Shown here in pieces: positions 35,701 to 45,061 of a DNA stretch of 64,000 bases. A program made the position numbers and the translations under genes. The notes below the pieces were generated by a model. It did not search any database. It was not told the origin of the DNA and saw only the letters and a list, made by a program, of their open reading frames with translations. How positions within the stretch are numbered: position 1 is the first letter of the stretch; each line of letters starts with the position of its first letter. Source of the stretch: Terriglobia bacterium (lineage in GTDB: Bacteria > Acidobacteriota > Terriglobia > UBA7540); contig JASHON010000018.1 of NCBI GenBank assembly GCA_030041095.1, positions 1 to 64,000 on the forward strand. The letters are read 5' to 3'.

Positions 35701-36897
35701 ATGAGGACAGCGATTCTGCTGCTCGTTTCAGCTTTCTTCCTGGCGAGTGCCCGTGGCCAATCTTCAGCCACGAGTTCCAACGAAGTTCAAATTCATTTTG
35801 AGCGTGCCTTGGGCGCTTTGAAGGCCGGCGCTCCGGCAAAAGCGACGAAGGAGTTCCTCAAAGTTCTTGCGCTCGACCCAAGAAATGCAGAGGCATACGC
35901 TGACTTGGGGGTGGTGGCGTTCCTTCAGCGCGACTACTTGCACGCATCGAGTTACCTCAGCAAGGCGCTCGCAATTGACCCGTCTCTGATGAAGACACAA
36001 GCCCTCCTGGGAATCTGCGAAATGAAACTAGGAGACAGTTCGGCCTTGACTCTGCTGCAAGGATCATTTTCAAAACTGCAGGATCGAAGCCTTCGCACGC
36101 AGGTAGGCATGGCCTTAGCAAGTCTTTATTACCGGCAGGGGGCACTGGACCGCGCTGCTTCGGTCTCCCGAATTTTAGTGGACCTCAATCCAGACAATCT
36201 GAATGTATTACTCATGGCACAGCGGATTTACTATGATTTGGCCTACGAAACGATGAACAAGCTGGCGGTCCTGGGGCCGGGGTCGGCCCAGATGCAGGAA
36301 TTGATCGCGGAGCGATTGGTGAACGCTGGAGACCTCAAAGACGCTATCCAGCACTACCGAAGAGCCCTTGCTATTGATCCCTCCCTTGACGGCGTCCACT
36401 TCGAGCTTGGCGAAGCGATCTTTCAATTGGCGCCCTCAAACAGTCAAAACCAGGCGGCGGCCCGACAGGAATTTGAAACGGCGGAAAGAGCAGAAGGTGA
36501 CACAGCCGCGATTGAATGCGAGCTCGGAGAGATCGCGTTTCGCCAATCCAACCTGACGGACGCCTACGCTCACTACCACCGCGCGTTCCAAATGGATCCG
36601 GGAGGTGAGCAGGCAAATCTTGGCCTCGGAAAGGTGCTCATTATGGGAGGGAAGCTCCGTGAGGCGATCCCGTACTTGAAGTTGGCAGCGCGGATTGATC
36701 CCCTCAGTTCGGCCGCACATTACCAGTTGGCGGAAGCGTACGAGAGGCTCAACCTACCCGAGGCGGCTAAGAAGGAGTTCCAGCTTTTTAAAGATGTTAA
36801 AACGACGAAGGACCGTGTGAAGGCGTTGTACAATGAAATGAGTACTAAACCCCGGCCGCAGGTGCTTGGGAAGGACGGCCCGGCCGTGCCGCAGTGA
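35701..36897 (+). CDS. Secreted tetratricopeptide-repeat protein
   Basis: A 398-aa protein with a Sec signal peptide (MRTAILLLVSAFFLASARGQ), then at least seven TPR units recognisable by their repeats, for example FERALGALKAGAPAKATKEF, YADLGVVAFLQRDYLHASSY, YRRALAIDPSLDGVHFELGE and YAHYHRAFQMDPGGEQANLG. It is probably a periplasmic or surface protein-interaction scaffold. No catalytic domain is visible. The frame is open 39 codons further upstream, but that part is unlike a leader, so the start is set at the signal peptide Met. Neighbours give no partner. Confidence 0.85.
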   Translation: MRTAILLLVSAFFLASARGQSSATSSNEVQIHFERALGALKAGAPAKATKEFLKVLALDPRNAEAYADLGVVAFLQRDYLHASSYLSKALAIDPSLMKTQALLGICEMKLGDSSALTLLQGSFSKLQDRSLRTQVGMALASLYYRQGALDRAASVSRILVDLNPDNLNVLLMAQRIYYDLAYETMNKLAVLGPGSAQMQELIAERLVNAGDLKDAIQHYRRALAIDPSLDGVHFELGEAIFQLAPSNSQNQAAARQEFETAERAEGDTAAIECELGEIAFRQSNLTDAYAHYHRAFQMDPGGEQANLGLGKVLIMGGKLREAIPYLKLAARIDPLSSAAHYQLAEAYERLNLPEAAKKEFQLFKDVKTTKDRVKALYNEMSTKPRPQVLGKDGPAVPQ

Positions 36898-36927
36898 CCC
36901 CGGGGAGCGCTCGGCCTGACTGTTTTA

Positions 36928-37716
36928 TCAAACGCGTCGTACGTCGATCCCTTTACCAACAAAACCCGACAGCATCTCTCCGGTCGCGCCTGTGTCGGTA
37001 ATCAGGCGATTAACGTCCTGAATTGGACAAAACCGGTAGGTGGCCAGTACCCCAAGTTTGCTGTGGTCGACGACCACGATTTTCTCACGAGCCTGCTGAA
37101 CCATAACGCTATTGAGGGCAGCCTCCTCGGGGTGATAGGCCGTAGCGCCATGCTCGGGATGCAACCCGTTGGCGCCGATAAAAAGCTTGTCGACGAAAAT
37201 GTGTCGCATGGCTTCGATCGCCGTCTCTCCCACGAGCGAAAACCACCCGCCGTGGAGAAATCCCCCTGTCACAAATACGCTGATGTCCGGACGGTTCGTT
37301 AGCTCCATCGCCACGCTCACGGTGTTCGTCACCACCATAAAGCTTTTGCGTGGAGGCATGGCGCGCATGATCTGGGTGGTTGTGGTGCCCGGAGTCAGGG
37401 CAATCGTGTCACCCGAGTCGATCAATTCGGCGGCGGCCAGCGCGATGCGGCGCTTCTCGTCTGCGAACTTCTCGATCTGTTCGCGGTAGCTGGAAACGTG
37501 GGCGAACGCTTCGTAAAGAAGCGGCTCAACAGAGATGGCGCCACCGTGGGTTCGGCGCAGCCGGCCGCGTTGCTCCAGCGCCTCTAAATCCCTTCGAGCA
37601 GTGGTCACAGAGACTGTGAACTCGGAGCATATCTCATCGACAGAGACTGCCCCCGTTTTCAGCAAGCGTTCGAGTACCCACTGTTCCCGCCGGTTTATTT
37701 CATCTTTCGTGGCCAT
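36928..37716 (-). CDS. DeoR/GlpR-family transcriptional regulator of sugar metabolism
   Basis: A 262-aa protein. The N-terminal DeoR helix-turn-helix (RREQWVLERLLKTGAVSVDE, then FTVSVTTARRDLEALEQRG) is followed by RTHGGA and a DeoRC sugar-phosphate-sensing domain (LTPGTTTTQIMRAM, VTNTVSVAMELTNR, VFVTGGFLH, FIGANGLHPEHGAT, VVDHSKLG). A much longer frame upstream overlaps the isomerase gene and is discarded; ATG 37716 lies 10 bases after that gene. It is last in the isomerase operon and probably responds to one of its sugar phosphates. Confidence 0.92.
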   Translation of the reverse strand: MATKDEINRREQWVLERLLKTGAVSVDEICSEFTVSVTTARRDLEALEQRGRLRRTHGGAISVEPLLYEAFAHVSSYREQIEKFADEKRRIALAAAELIDSGDTIALTPGTTTTQIMRAMPPRKSFMVVTNTVSVAMELTNRPDISVFVTGGFLHGGWFSLVGETAIEAMRHIFVDKLFIGANGLHPEHGATAYHPEEAALNSVMVQQAREKIVVVDHSKLGVLATYRFCPIQDVNRLITDTGATGEMLSGFVGKGIDVRRV

Positions 37717-37726
37717 CAAGCGTACC

Positions 37727-38515
37727 TCACAGGCGGCTTGGAACGAAATTCGCCCAGTGCTCCTTAAAAGGCCCCGGGTCGGAGACCCATTGGACCAAGG
37801 AAGGGTCCTTCTCAAACTGCAGGTAAATTGGCGTTGCAGAATCCAACCCCAGGTCACCGTACTCGCGCGCAGGACCCACGCACAGCTCGCGTCTTTGGTA
37901 CTTCGGATTGGGCCGCCATTCGAGGCGTCCCTCCGCATCGAGCACCGCAAACCACGCCAAGCCACCGCGCGCCCGCACCTCGTCGTAAAGAAATCCATAT
38001 TCGCGGTCACACCAGGCAGCGAACGTCACCGCCTGAGCCGGGTCTGCGCTGAGGGTCGCATGCGCCCATCCCGGCGGCACCACGACAGCATCTCCTGCTT
38101 CTGCCTCCACGGCAAAACAGCGGCCTGGGTCATCCGCCGCGAACTCTTGCATATAAACCACGGCGCGCCCGCTCCAAATCTCGTAAAGCTCAGGTGGCGA
38201 CCACCCGCTGTGGCGTGAAATCTGGTGAACGTGCCCTTGGCTTCGAACAGGCTCGCTTCCCAGCCGTCCGGCTGCAAAAGTGACCAAGCCGAACAGGAGC
38301 ATTCGCGCCTTAAGCAGATCGCGGTGTTCCTCCTTGCCAACGTCCATAGCAATCGCATAGACGGGATCGGGACCGCTACAACGGGAGTCGCTCAGGCTCT
38401 GACGGATGGCATCCAGACGGCGGTATTCCGGCCTCGGCCCGAATATTCCCAACCCATACTCAAACCCCATCGGGTTGTGGATGATTTGAACGTTCAAGCC
38501 TGGATCGAAAGTCAC
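37727..38515 (-). CDS. Cupin-type (archaeal-like) glucose-6-phosphate isomerase, longer paralogue
   Basis: A 262-aa protein. GHVHQISRHSGWSPPELYEI then GRAVVYMQEF and PPGWAHATLS give the cupin metal ligands (two His, Glu, His) of the archaeal-type PGI family. It interconverts glucose-6-phosphate and fructose-6-phosphate. The start is GTG 38515, which overlaps the upstream manA stop as GTGA and has AGGAAA 6-7 bases before it; an ATG at 38551 would lie inside manA. It is one of two cupin isomerases in this operon. The C-terminal 100 residues are longer than in typical cupin PGIs. Confidence 0.78.
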   Translation of the reverse strand: MTFDPGLNVQIIHNPMGFEYGLGIFGPRPEYRRLDAIRQSLSDSRCSGPDPVYAIAMDVGKEEHRDLLKARMLLFGLVTFAAGRLGSEPVRSQGHVHQISRHSGWSPPELYEIWSGRAVVYMQEFAADDPGRCFAVEAEAGDAVVVPPGWAHATLSADPAQAVTFAAWCDREYGFLYDEVRARGGLAWFAVLDAEGRLEWRPNPKYQRRELCVGPAREYGDLGLDSATPIYLQFEKDPSLVQWVSDPGPFKEHWANFVPSRL

Positions 38516-40248
38516 GGATTTTTCCTGACGTAAGCCTTGATCGTGGCGCACCGCCCCGGCCCGGTGGGTGCAATGCTATATCGACCCACTGCCGCCGGCA
38601 CAATGAATGTCTCCGCATAGTGAACCAGAAACGGGTCAAAGGTGTTTTCCGGGCTTTCGACTACGATTTCCGGCCCCTCAACCAGGTTCAGAACGTTCAC
38701 GCCCCCATCCGTCTCATGCTTCACCTTTCCCGTAAACCAGTGTCGCCGCGTTTCGATGAATTCACGCTCCTGCAAGCCGGTCCGCTCTTCGCGCCATCCA
38801 TTCTGTTCTGCGAGCGGCACTTGACAATCGATCAAGTTCCGGCGCACCCACTCGGTGGTTCGGTCCCACTGAATATTTTGCATACCGTGCTCGATATGAA
38901 TGGGCCTCGGCTCGCCATCGAGCCCCATCCGGCCCCAATCCCATAACTTAAAAGTAAAAATGTACGGTGTCGCGCTGATCTCGAGCACCATGCAGTCTTT
39001 ACCTGAGCAGTGAATTGTCCCAGCCGGAATCAGGACGTGGTCATGCCTTTTCACCGGCCAGCGATTCACGAATTTCTCCGCTGGAAACGCGGCGTCACCT
39101 GCCTCTGCGAGCTCGAGGGCGCGCAACATCTCTTCCTTGTTAACACTTTCTCTTAATCCCAGGTAAACCGCGGCCCCCTCACCCGCGTCGAGCAAGTAAT
39201 AGCTTTCGTCCTGCGTGTAATGCATCCCAAATCTGTCCTGAATGTATTCGGTTAAGGGATGGACCTGCAAAGAAAGGTTGCCGCCCTCCACCGTGTCGAG
39301 CATGTCGAACCGTATGGGGAACTCTGAGCCGAACCGTCCGTGAACCGCCTCGCCGAGCAGTTCGTGAGGATAAGAGAGGATCAGGTCCATGGCGGGAATT
39401 TCAACTTGAGCGTCGCCAAAGGCAAGCAAGAGGCTGTTCTCTTCCGGAACGCAGTCAAAACACCAGGCGTAGTTACGTGGCCCTTCCGGAAGGCTGAACA
39501 CTCGGCGCATCCACTGCCCTCCCCATGGTCCGGGATCGAAGAAGGGCACCAGGCGGAACGGCTGGACTGCCACCTTTCCGAGCGAGCGTCGGAAGAGGTC
39601 GCCGGAGATGAGCTTAGGATTCCGGCGATCGTTGGTATCCAGCAGGAAATCCACTTTGGGCAGAAGGCGCTTCTTGAGGCGGTCGGCCGCCCGCCAGTCC
39701 ACAAAGAAGGCGCGCTTGTATTTGAGCGAGGCGCGCGCCTCGTGATTCTCTGAGCCCAGGTTGGCAATCTCATTATTTCTCTGGCGTGTCTGAATTTCCC
39801 AGCGGGCCATGTCTGCATAAACCAGGGCTTCGGGCTGCAAAGCCAGCAGAGCCGCTCCTGTCCCGATAACCAGAATGCGGCTTTGGCTTTTAGATATCTG
39901 CTCGCGTGCTGACTCAAGTTTCCTGTGATCGAAAAAATCCTCGATTTCAATCCCGTTCATTCGGCCGAAGACCGGGTCGTTACCCAGGTAAGGAGCCAGC
40001 ATGTTGTCTAGCTCTGCGGGCGCCTTCATGCAATCACGAGTATGAAAGACCCGCGAGGGCATAAGGCTGCTCACCAGGGCTCTTTCGATCTCTTCCTCAA
40101 AGACACCCGGATAACACTCCACACACAAGATCTTGCTCGCGCAGCACTGAAGACGCGCGAGCACCTCCGGCCAGCCGACCGCGCAATCCCCAGGAGACGA
40201 AGTGATCTTCACCACCGGGTGCTTGTTGTATTCGGAAGGCCTTTTCAT
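38512..40248 (-). CDS. manA: Class I mannose-6-phosphate isomerase with N-terminal extension
   Basis: A 578-aa protein. The C-terminal part holds type I phosphomannose isomerase: GGNLSLQVHPLTEYI (Gln and His zinc ligands), YTQDESYYLLD (Glu ligand), PVKRHDHVLIPAGTIHCSGK (His ligand) and the C-terminal cupin. The first 200 or so residues form an additional domain with GTGAALLALQPEALVYADMA and WEIQTRQRNNEIANLG, as in the roughly 580-residue variants of this family, where the N-terminal part resembles a nucleoside-kinase-like fold. It converts mannose-6-phosphate to fructose-6-phosphate. It overlaps both neighbours by 4 bases. Confidence 0.87.
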   Translation of the reverse strand: MKRPSEYNKHPVVKITSSPGDCAVGWPEVLARLQCCASKILCVECYPGVFEEEIERALVSSLMPSRVFHTRDCMKAPAELDNMLAPYLGNDPVFGRMNGIEIEDFFDHRKLESAREQISKSQSRILVIGTGAALLALQPEALVYADMARWEIQTRQRNNEIANLGSENHEARASLKYKRAFFVDWRAADRLKKRLLPKVDFLLDTNDRRNPKLISGDLFRRSLGKVAVQPFRLVPFFDPGPWGGQWMRRVFSLPEGPRNYAWCFDCVPEENSLLLAFGDAQVEIPAMDLILSYPHELLGEAVHGRFGSEFPIRFDMLDTVEGGNLSLQVHPLTEYIQDRFGMHYTQDESYYLLDAGEGAAVYLGLRESVNKEEMLRALELAEAGDAAFPAEKFVNRWPVKRHDHVLIPAGTIHCSGKDCMVLEISATPYIFTFKLWDWGRMGLDGEPRPIHIEHGMQNIQWDRTTEWVRRNLIDCQVPLAEQNGWREERTGLQEREFIETRRHWFTGKVKHETDGGVNVLNLVEGPEIVVESPENTFDPFLVHYAETFIVPAAVGRYSIAPTGPGRCATIKAYVRKNP

Positions 40249-40597
40249 GACAAGTAGGGAAGGCCCTGGAGCAGGGGAACGGCGTCAAGATGCGCAGCCT
40301 GGTTGCCGGGTTGAGCGCACCGAGCACTGACTTTCCCCCATGGTGTCCAAGCGTAGCGACTCGCGTAATCCTGCAGCAGCGGAAGGACCGTGGAGGCGCT
40401 GTTCATCACGCCACCGCCAATGACTCGACACCTGAGTTGCGCAGGACCTCGCGCAACGCGGTGGAGAACCGCGGCAGCACAGGCGTGAATTCGTGCGATC
40501 CCTCCGTCGTTAGCCGTCTTGTGCGGAGGACCGCACGGTCTTCGACGAGCGTGGCCTTCGCTTGACTCCCCTCCGGATCCACCGCCAGCGCCTTCAT
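40245..40597 (-). pseudogene. ROK-family sugar kinase with large internal deletion
   Basis: The first 57 codons from ATG 40597 (MKALAVDPEGSQAKATLVED, later VLPRFSTALREVLRNSG) look like the N-terminus of a ROK sugar kinase. The end of the gene in another frame (VIGGGVMNSASTVLPLLQDY, then AWTPWGKVSARCA and HLDAVPLLQGL) is a ROK C-terminus. The two join around 40415-40440, losing about 150-200 codons including the ATP site, substrate site and zinc motif. The total length of 353 bases is not divisible by three. Both ends keep ATGA overlaps with neighbouring genes, so this was once a coupled operon member. Confidence 0.78.
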
Positions 40598-41148
40598 GCT
40601 TCCTCGACCAGCGTGGCATTGCCGTTGACTTTTCGTAGCCGGGCGCTAAATCCCTCGGAGGTGATTGAGCCGTAATCGTGCCCGGAGTCGCTGGGCCAGC
40701 ACGCCATGAACGCCAATACCGAATCACCGACGTTAGCTACCCGATGCGCGGTATTGGCCGGTATGTAATGAACTGATCCTGGCTTCATTGGTGTCACTGT
40801 GGTTCGCCGGCCTTCGTCCATCAGGATAAGCGCGCCGACGCCGGCTAGAGTAACGTAATATTCGCTCCTGCTGCCATTAACATGAAAGTGCCCTTTGGTC
40901 ATGAAATATTCGTCACCGACTAAACCGGGGTAAACGAATGTTGTCCCGAAAAATAAACCGCCTTCTGTTCCTTCCGGCACGGGTTGGAATGCTTGAACAC
41001 GGTATACCGGCGTCTGAGGATTGAGGCCTTCACGAGCAGACTCGTCATGGTAATAACCCTCCATATCCCGGATGGTCCGCAACGTTTCGTAGAGTTGGCT
41101 GCCTTCTAATTCGCCGGTCAAAATGTCTAGATTGAAGTCAGTGTTCAT
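40594..41148 (-). CDS. Cupin-type glucose-6-phosphate isomerase (archaeal-type PGI), short paralogue
   Basis: A 184-aa cupin: TTFVYPGLVGDEYFMTKGHF, then HVNGSRSEYYVTLAGVGALI with ligands His, His and Glu, and YIPANTAHRVANVGD with the last His. This is the standard archaeal-type PGI length and pattern. The start is ATG 41148; a TTG at 41160 adds four residues. The start codon lies inside the inverted repeat at 41142-41159. It is first in the isomerase operon. Confidence 0.88.
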   Translation of the reverse strand: MNTDFNLDILTGELEGSQLYETLRTIRDMEGYYHDESAREGLNPQTPVYRVQAFQPVPEGTEGGLFFGTTFVYPGLVGDEYFMTKGHFHVNGSRSEYYVTLAGVGALILMDEGRRTTVTPMKPGSVHYIPANTAHRVANVGDSVLAFMACWPSDSGHDYGSITSEGFSARLRKVNGNATLVEEA

Positions 41149-41159
41149 TATTATGAACA
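41142..41159. promoter_or_regulatory. GlpR/DeoR-like operator at the start of the isomerase operon
   Basis: TGTTCAT-TATT-ATGAACA is a perfect inverted repeat with 7-bp arms, covering the first codon of the first isomerase gene. It resembles the TGTTCG/CGAACA half-sites of GlpR-type DeoR regulators, and the operon encodes a DeoR protein at its end. A lone TGTTCAT half-site recurs at 41545-41551. Confidence 0.55.
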
Positions 41160-41160
41160 A

Positions 41161-41687
41161 GTTCGCGCAAGATGTCTGCGAGCAAAGCTCATTGATCCAG
41201 ACCCGCGACAGCGCCCGGGCCGGTGAACAAACCAGACCAACAAGCGGGCAGATGTGAAGCGACAGGTCTTGCGTCTGGACTACTACGATCGATTCATGCC
41301 GGATCGAGCATCATGATAGCACGGTAACCTCCCGATCCTTCTGTTTTACCGTACTCCTTGGGAGACCGCTCTCTCCGAAATCGGGCAAATATTCCTAACT
41401 CGAAAAGGCGCCGCGTCCAGAGCCATAAGAAGAAATAAGTCACTGAATTTCAGCAAATTGCGTGCGCAGCAGTTATGGTCTTGTGACCAAATATGGACGT
41501 TTAACTCATATTCGGTTGTTTTAAATGTACGAATATACTATATATGTTCATTTTTTGCTTGACAACGGTGAATACATGAAGTACGTTGCCTGAATCGGAA
41601 TCGTATCCCTGAAAGATCGGGTGCCTTTCTCTACAACCGGAGCGGACAAACCGGCGCCGATGCTCTCAGAGGTGATTAGAGGAGAAT
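41161..41687. other. Divergent regulatory region, isomerase operon / TonB receptor
   Basis: 527 bases without a gene. The right third is AT-rich. A plus-strand promoter TTGACA (41559-41564), N17, TACGTT (41582-41587) probably drives the TonB-receptor gene, with the half-site TGTTCAT at 41545-41551 just before the -35. The receptor has an AGAGGAG ribosome site. I could not find a strong promoter for the minus-strand operon. Confidence 0.5.
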
Positions 41688-44600
41688 ATGGGAATGAAAA
41701 GCTTAGTAACTTTGAGAACAATTGCCCTGGTGACTTTACTGTTGGCGGCCGGGTCGACCGGCATTCTGCTCGGCCAGAACGCAAATACTGGCGAGATGCG
41801 CGGGGTTGTAAGCGACCCTTCGGGCGCGGTGGTGCCGGGTGTCAACGTAACGATCACCAATGTGCTGACCGGCGTGACTACCCGGACGACGACCAATGCA
41901 AGTGGAATCTATGATGCGCCCACCCTCTTGTCGGGGACCTACTCGATCGCTTTCTCGAAACTCGGATTCCGCACCTTTGTCAGAAATGGGATAACCTTGG
42001 GAGTCCAGGTGATCGAGGTGAATGCGACGCTGAGCGTGGGGGCTGTATCGCAACAGGTTACGGTGACAGGAGCCACCCCGCTTCTTCAAACCGCGACCTC
42101 GGAGAGTAGCACGAGCTTATCGACCAAGGAGGTCTACGACCTGCCGAACGTGAGCATGCAGTGGTACAGCTTAACCAACTTGATGCCCGGAACTGCGCCG
42201 GGTCCTATTAGTAATTTTGGCGGAACTGCGGCGGCCGTGAACGGATCCGCGCCCTACACATCGAATTGGCTGGTTAATGGAGCCAGCGCAATGTACACTT
42301 CGGACAACAATAATCCGGACGTCGTCAACGACACCCCCATGGACTACATCTCGGAGGTTAAAGCGAGTACCAACAGCTACAGCGCGGAGTATGGTCTGGG
42401 ATCTTCGGTGTTCAATGTGATCACGAAGACGGGCACAAACCAGTGGCACGGCTCGCTGTTTGAGTACCTGCAGAACACTTCTTTTGATGCCCGAAACTTC
42501 TTTGAGCCGACGACCTCTCCCTACCACTTTAATGAATTCGGCGGAACTGCTGGCGGCCCCATCAAACACAACAAGGCGTTCTTTTTCCTCTCAGTTCAGG
42601 ATACGCGCTATGTCACTTATTCCCCCACGTTCGCCACAGTCCCAACCGCGGCCGAGGAAAACGGCGATTTTAATAGCTCGGTTTACCCGACCGTGTATAA
42701 CCCGTATAGTCTGGTCAACGGCGCCCGAGCCCCGCTAACTAATAATACGATTCCCTCTGGAGACATTTCACCCTTTGCCGCCGCGGCTCAGCAATATTTT
42801 CCGAAACCGAATCTGTCCGGTTTGTTTAACAACTACTTTGACGATGTGATTTCCCCGAACACCGTTGCCTGGGTCCAGGGAAACGTACAACTTCACCTTA
42901 CCCCCAGCAACACGCTCTCAATTGACCCGAATTACTCCAAAGTGTTTCTTCCGGAATTCAACATATTTCCGACCGAGTCCTATACCGATCATTATTATGA
43001 GGAACAAGACACGATCTCAGACTCCTGGACCATCAGCCCGACGAAAGTGAACGAGGCCCACTTGTCGTACTTGTTTTCCCACGAAGGCTGTGCTCCGGTT
43101 AGTAACAACGTGGACTACCCCTCGAAGTTGGGTGAGCTGAATGCAACCTCGCCCATTCTGTACCCCGACGTCACGATCAACGGTTACATCTCAACCTACA
43201 TTGGCGGTGGGACCACCTGCCGCATGGGTGAGGGTTCATATGGTCCTTCTGACATGCTGACCATAGTGAAAGGAAAGCATATTCTCAACATGGGTGGTGA
43301 GTTTGACAGGCTCTTCGGCAATATCGGTGGGTGGTCTTCCACCCAGTCGGGCAGTTTCACTTTTAGCGGTACTATGACCGAGAACCCCGCCAATGCATCG
43401 AACCCCGGGGGCCTCGGGTACGCAGATTTTCTCTATGGCCTGCCGGAAACATGGTCCACCTCGATTACGCCGGATACGGGGTGGAGATCCTGGGACACCG
43501 GTATGTTTATCCAGGATGACTACAAGATCCGTAAGGATCTCACGTTGAATCTGGGTTTGCGATGGGGGGTTCTAGGAGGCTGGGGCGAGGAGGCGAACAG
43601 ACTCTCCAACTTCGACCCGAACATTATCAATCCGGCCACGAACACGCCCGGCGCATTATGGTACGCAGGGCAAGACGGGCGGAATACGACTGAAGGAACC
43701 GACGCTCGCGGCTTCCAGCCACGCGTAGGATTTGCGTGGTCGCCCCGCGGCGACACCAATTGGGCGGTTCGTGGCGCCTTCGGAATTTTCGACCAAGTCT
43801 GGTCGGGTGCGCTCTATTCCGGGGCGATGGGTCAGGGCTGGGACACCAGTGGCTATGAAACTTCTCCCGACTTGTACACCCCGATTTTTAGCATGTCCCC
43901 TCCCACCGCGGCGTTGTTGGCAGACTATCCCACCTTGACGCAAGGCCCTGGGCTTCCCATATTTCCATCGGCGAAGACGCGTACTGCATCCCTCCTCAAC
44001 GGCGACTCGATCGATTACTACCCCTATAACGCTTCCATTCCCTACATTCAGCAAGCTCACTTCGACATTCAGCGCCAACTGCCGGATGGCCTTTTCGCCG
44101 ACGTTGGTTATGTTTGGACGCGAGGAGTCCATCTTCCTTGGTTTGCGAACTTCGACCAAGTTCCTGAAAATCGCCTCGTGGCGGGCGAAGCGAACGAAGA
44201 GCTTGAGGAGCCTTACCCGCAGTACACGGGCTTGTACGGAAACTTTTACGATGGCGTGTCAAATTACAATGCGCTTGAAATAACCTTGAAGCGCAAATTC
44301 TCAAACGGTCTTATGTTTGCGGCCAACTATACGTGGTCAAAGAACGAGGACACGCAAACGGTCTCAAATTGGGCTTACGGCGATTCCGGACTCGTGCAAA
44401 ATAGCTTCGATACCATGGCTGACTACAGCCTCAGTAACACGGATATGCCGAACATATTCAATTTTTCTGCCATCTATCAGCTTCCGTTTGGAAGTGGTAA
44501 GCCGTTCGTCAATCGAGCGGGAATTGTCAACGGATTAGTCGGGGGATGGCAACTTTCCGGCATCCTCTGGCTGCATTCAGGATCGCCATTCACTCCAACC

Positions 44601-44987
44601 ATGGGAACAGCCAACCTAAGCGGATCACTGCAGAATGATTGGTATCCTAATCGGGTTGCCAGCGGAACCATTGCGAATCCATCGATCAGCGAATGGTTCG
44701 ACACAGCAGCGTTTGTTGAACCCGCCCCGTTCACCTTTGGAGACTCGGGACGCGATCCGCTGCTTGGTCCCAGCTATAAGGACCTCGACCTTTCACTCCA
44801 CAAGAGTTTCCCCATTAGTAAACTGGGCGAGGGCGCAAGCTTTGAAATCCGGGCCGATGTCACCGATATTCTCAATAATCCAAACTTTGGCGAGCCCGAT
44901 GCAAGCATTGGAGCCGCGGGAGCAGGGGTTATTTCATCGGCTGACAGCGAGAGGGAAATACAGTTGGGCGCGCGCCTGAGCTTCTAA
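41688..44987 (+). CDS. TonB-dependent receptor with carboxypeptidase-regulatory-like N-terminal domain
   Basis: A 1099-aa outer-membrane protein: signal peptide (about 1-29), a CarboxypepD_reg-like domain at about 35-120 (GEMRGVVSDPSGAVVPGVNV, SGIYDAPTLLSGTYSIAF), a plug with ESSTSLSTKEVYDLPN and YSAEYGLGSSVFNVITKTGT, then a long beta-barrel ending in the terminal aromatic GARLSF. This Oar-like type is greatly expanded in Acidobacteriota and imports large substrates with TonB energy. The genes that follow encode a beta-glucosidase and a sugar porter, so an oligosaccharide substrate is likely. AGAGGAG lies 5-6 bases before the ATG. Confidence 0.94.
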   Translation: MGMKSLVTLRTIALVTLLLAAGSTGILLGQNANTGEMRGVVSDPSGAVVPGVNVTITNVLTGVTTRTTTNASGIYDAPTLLSGTYSIAFSKLGFRTFVRNGITLGVQVIEVNATLSVGAVSQQVTVTGATPLLQTATSESSTSLSTKEVYDLPNVSMQWYSLTNLMPGTAPGPISNFGGTAAAVNGSAPYTSNWLVNGASAMYTSDNNNPDVVNDTPMDYISEVKASTNSYSAEYGLGSSVFNVITKTGTNQWHGSLFEYLQNTSFDARNFFEPTTSPYHFNEFGGTAGGPIKHNKAFFFLSVQDTRYVTYSPTFATVPTAAEENGDFNSSVYPTVYNPYSLVNGARAPLTNNTIPSGDISPFAAAAQQYFPKPNLSGLFNNYFDDVISPNTVAWVQGNVQLHLTPSNTLSIDPNYSKVFLPEFNIFPTESYTDHYYEEQDTISDSWTISPTKVNEAHLSYLFSHEGCAPVSNNVDYPSKLGELNATSPILYPDVTINGYISTYIGGGTTCRMGEGSYGPSDMLTIVKGKHILNMGGEFDRLFGNIGGWSSTQSGSFTFSGTMTENPANASNPGGLGYADFLYGLPETWSTSITPDTGWRSWDTGMFIQDDYKIRKDLTLNLGLRWGVLGGWGEEANRLSNFDPNIINPATNTPGALWYAGQDGRNTTEGTDARGFQPRVGFAWSPRGDTNWAVRGAFGIFDQVWSGALYSGAMGQGWDTSGYETSPDLYTPIFSMSPPTAALLADYPTLTQGPGLPIFPSAKTRTASLLNGDSIDYYPYNASIPYIQQAHFDIQRQLPDGLFADVGYVWTRGVHLPWFANFDQVPENRLVAGEANEELEEPYPQYTGLYGNFYDGVSNYNALEITLKRKFSNGLMFAANYTWSKNEDTQTVSNWAYGDSGLVQNSFDTMADYSLSNTDMPNIFNFSAIYQLPFGSGKPFVNRAGIVNGLVGGWQLSGILWLHSGSPFTPTMGTANLSGSLQNDWYPNRVASGTIANPSISEWFDTAAFVEPAPFTFGDSGRDPLLGPSYKDLDLSLHKSFPISKLGEGASFEIRADVTDILNNPNFGEPDASIGAAGAGVISSADSEREIQLGARLSF

Positions 44988-45061
44988 TCGGAATTTCTTA
45001 CCAGTTTCGGGACGGCATGGGAGGGCGGGCTTCCCCATTCCAGTCGGGAGAGAAGCACACA

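Noticed and set aside
37717-38010. 98-residue N-terminal extension of the DeoR regulator
   Set aside because: It overlaps the isomerase gene in another frame, and the helix-turn-helix starts just after Met 37716.
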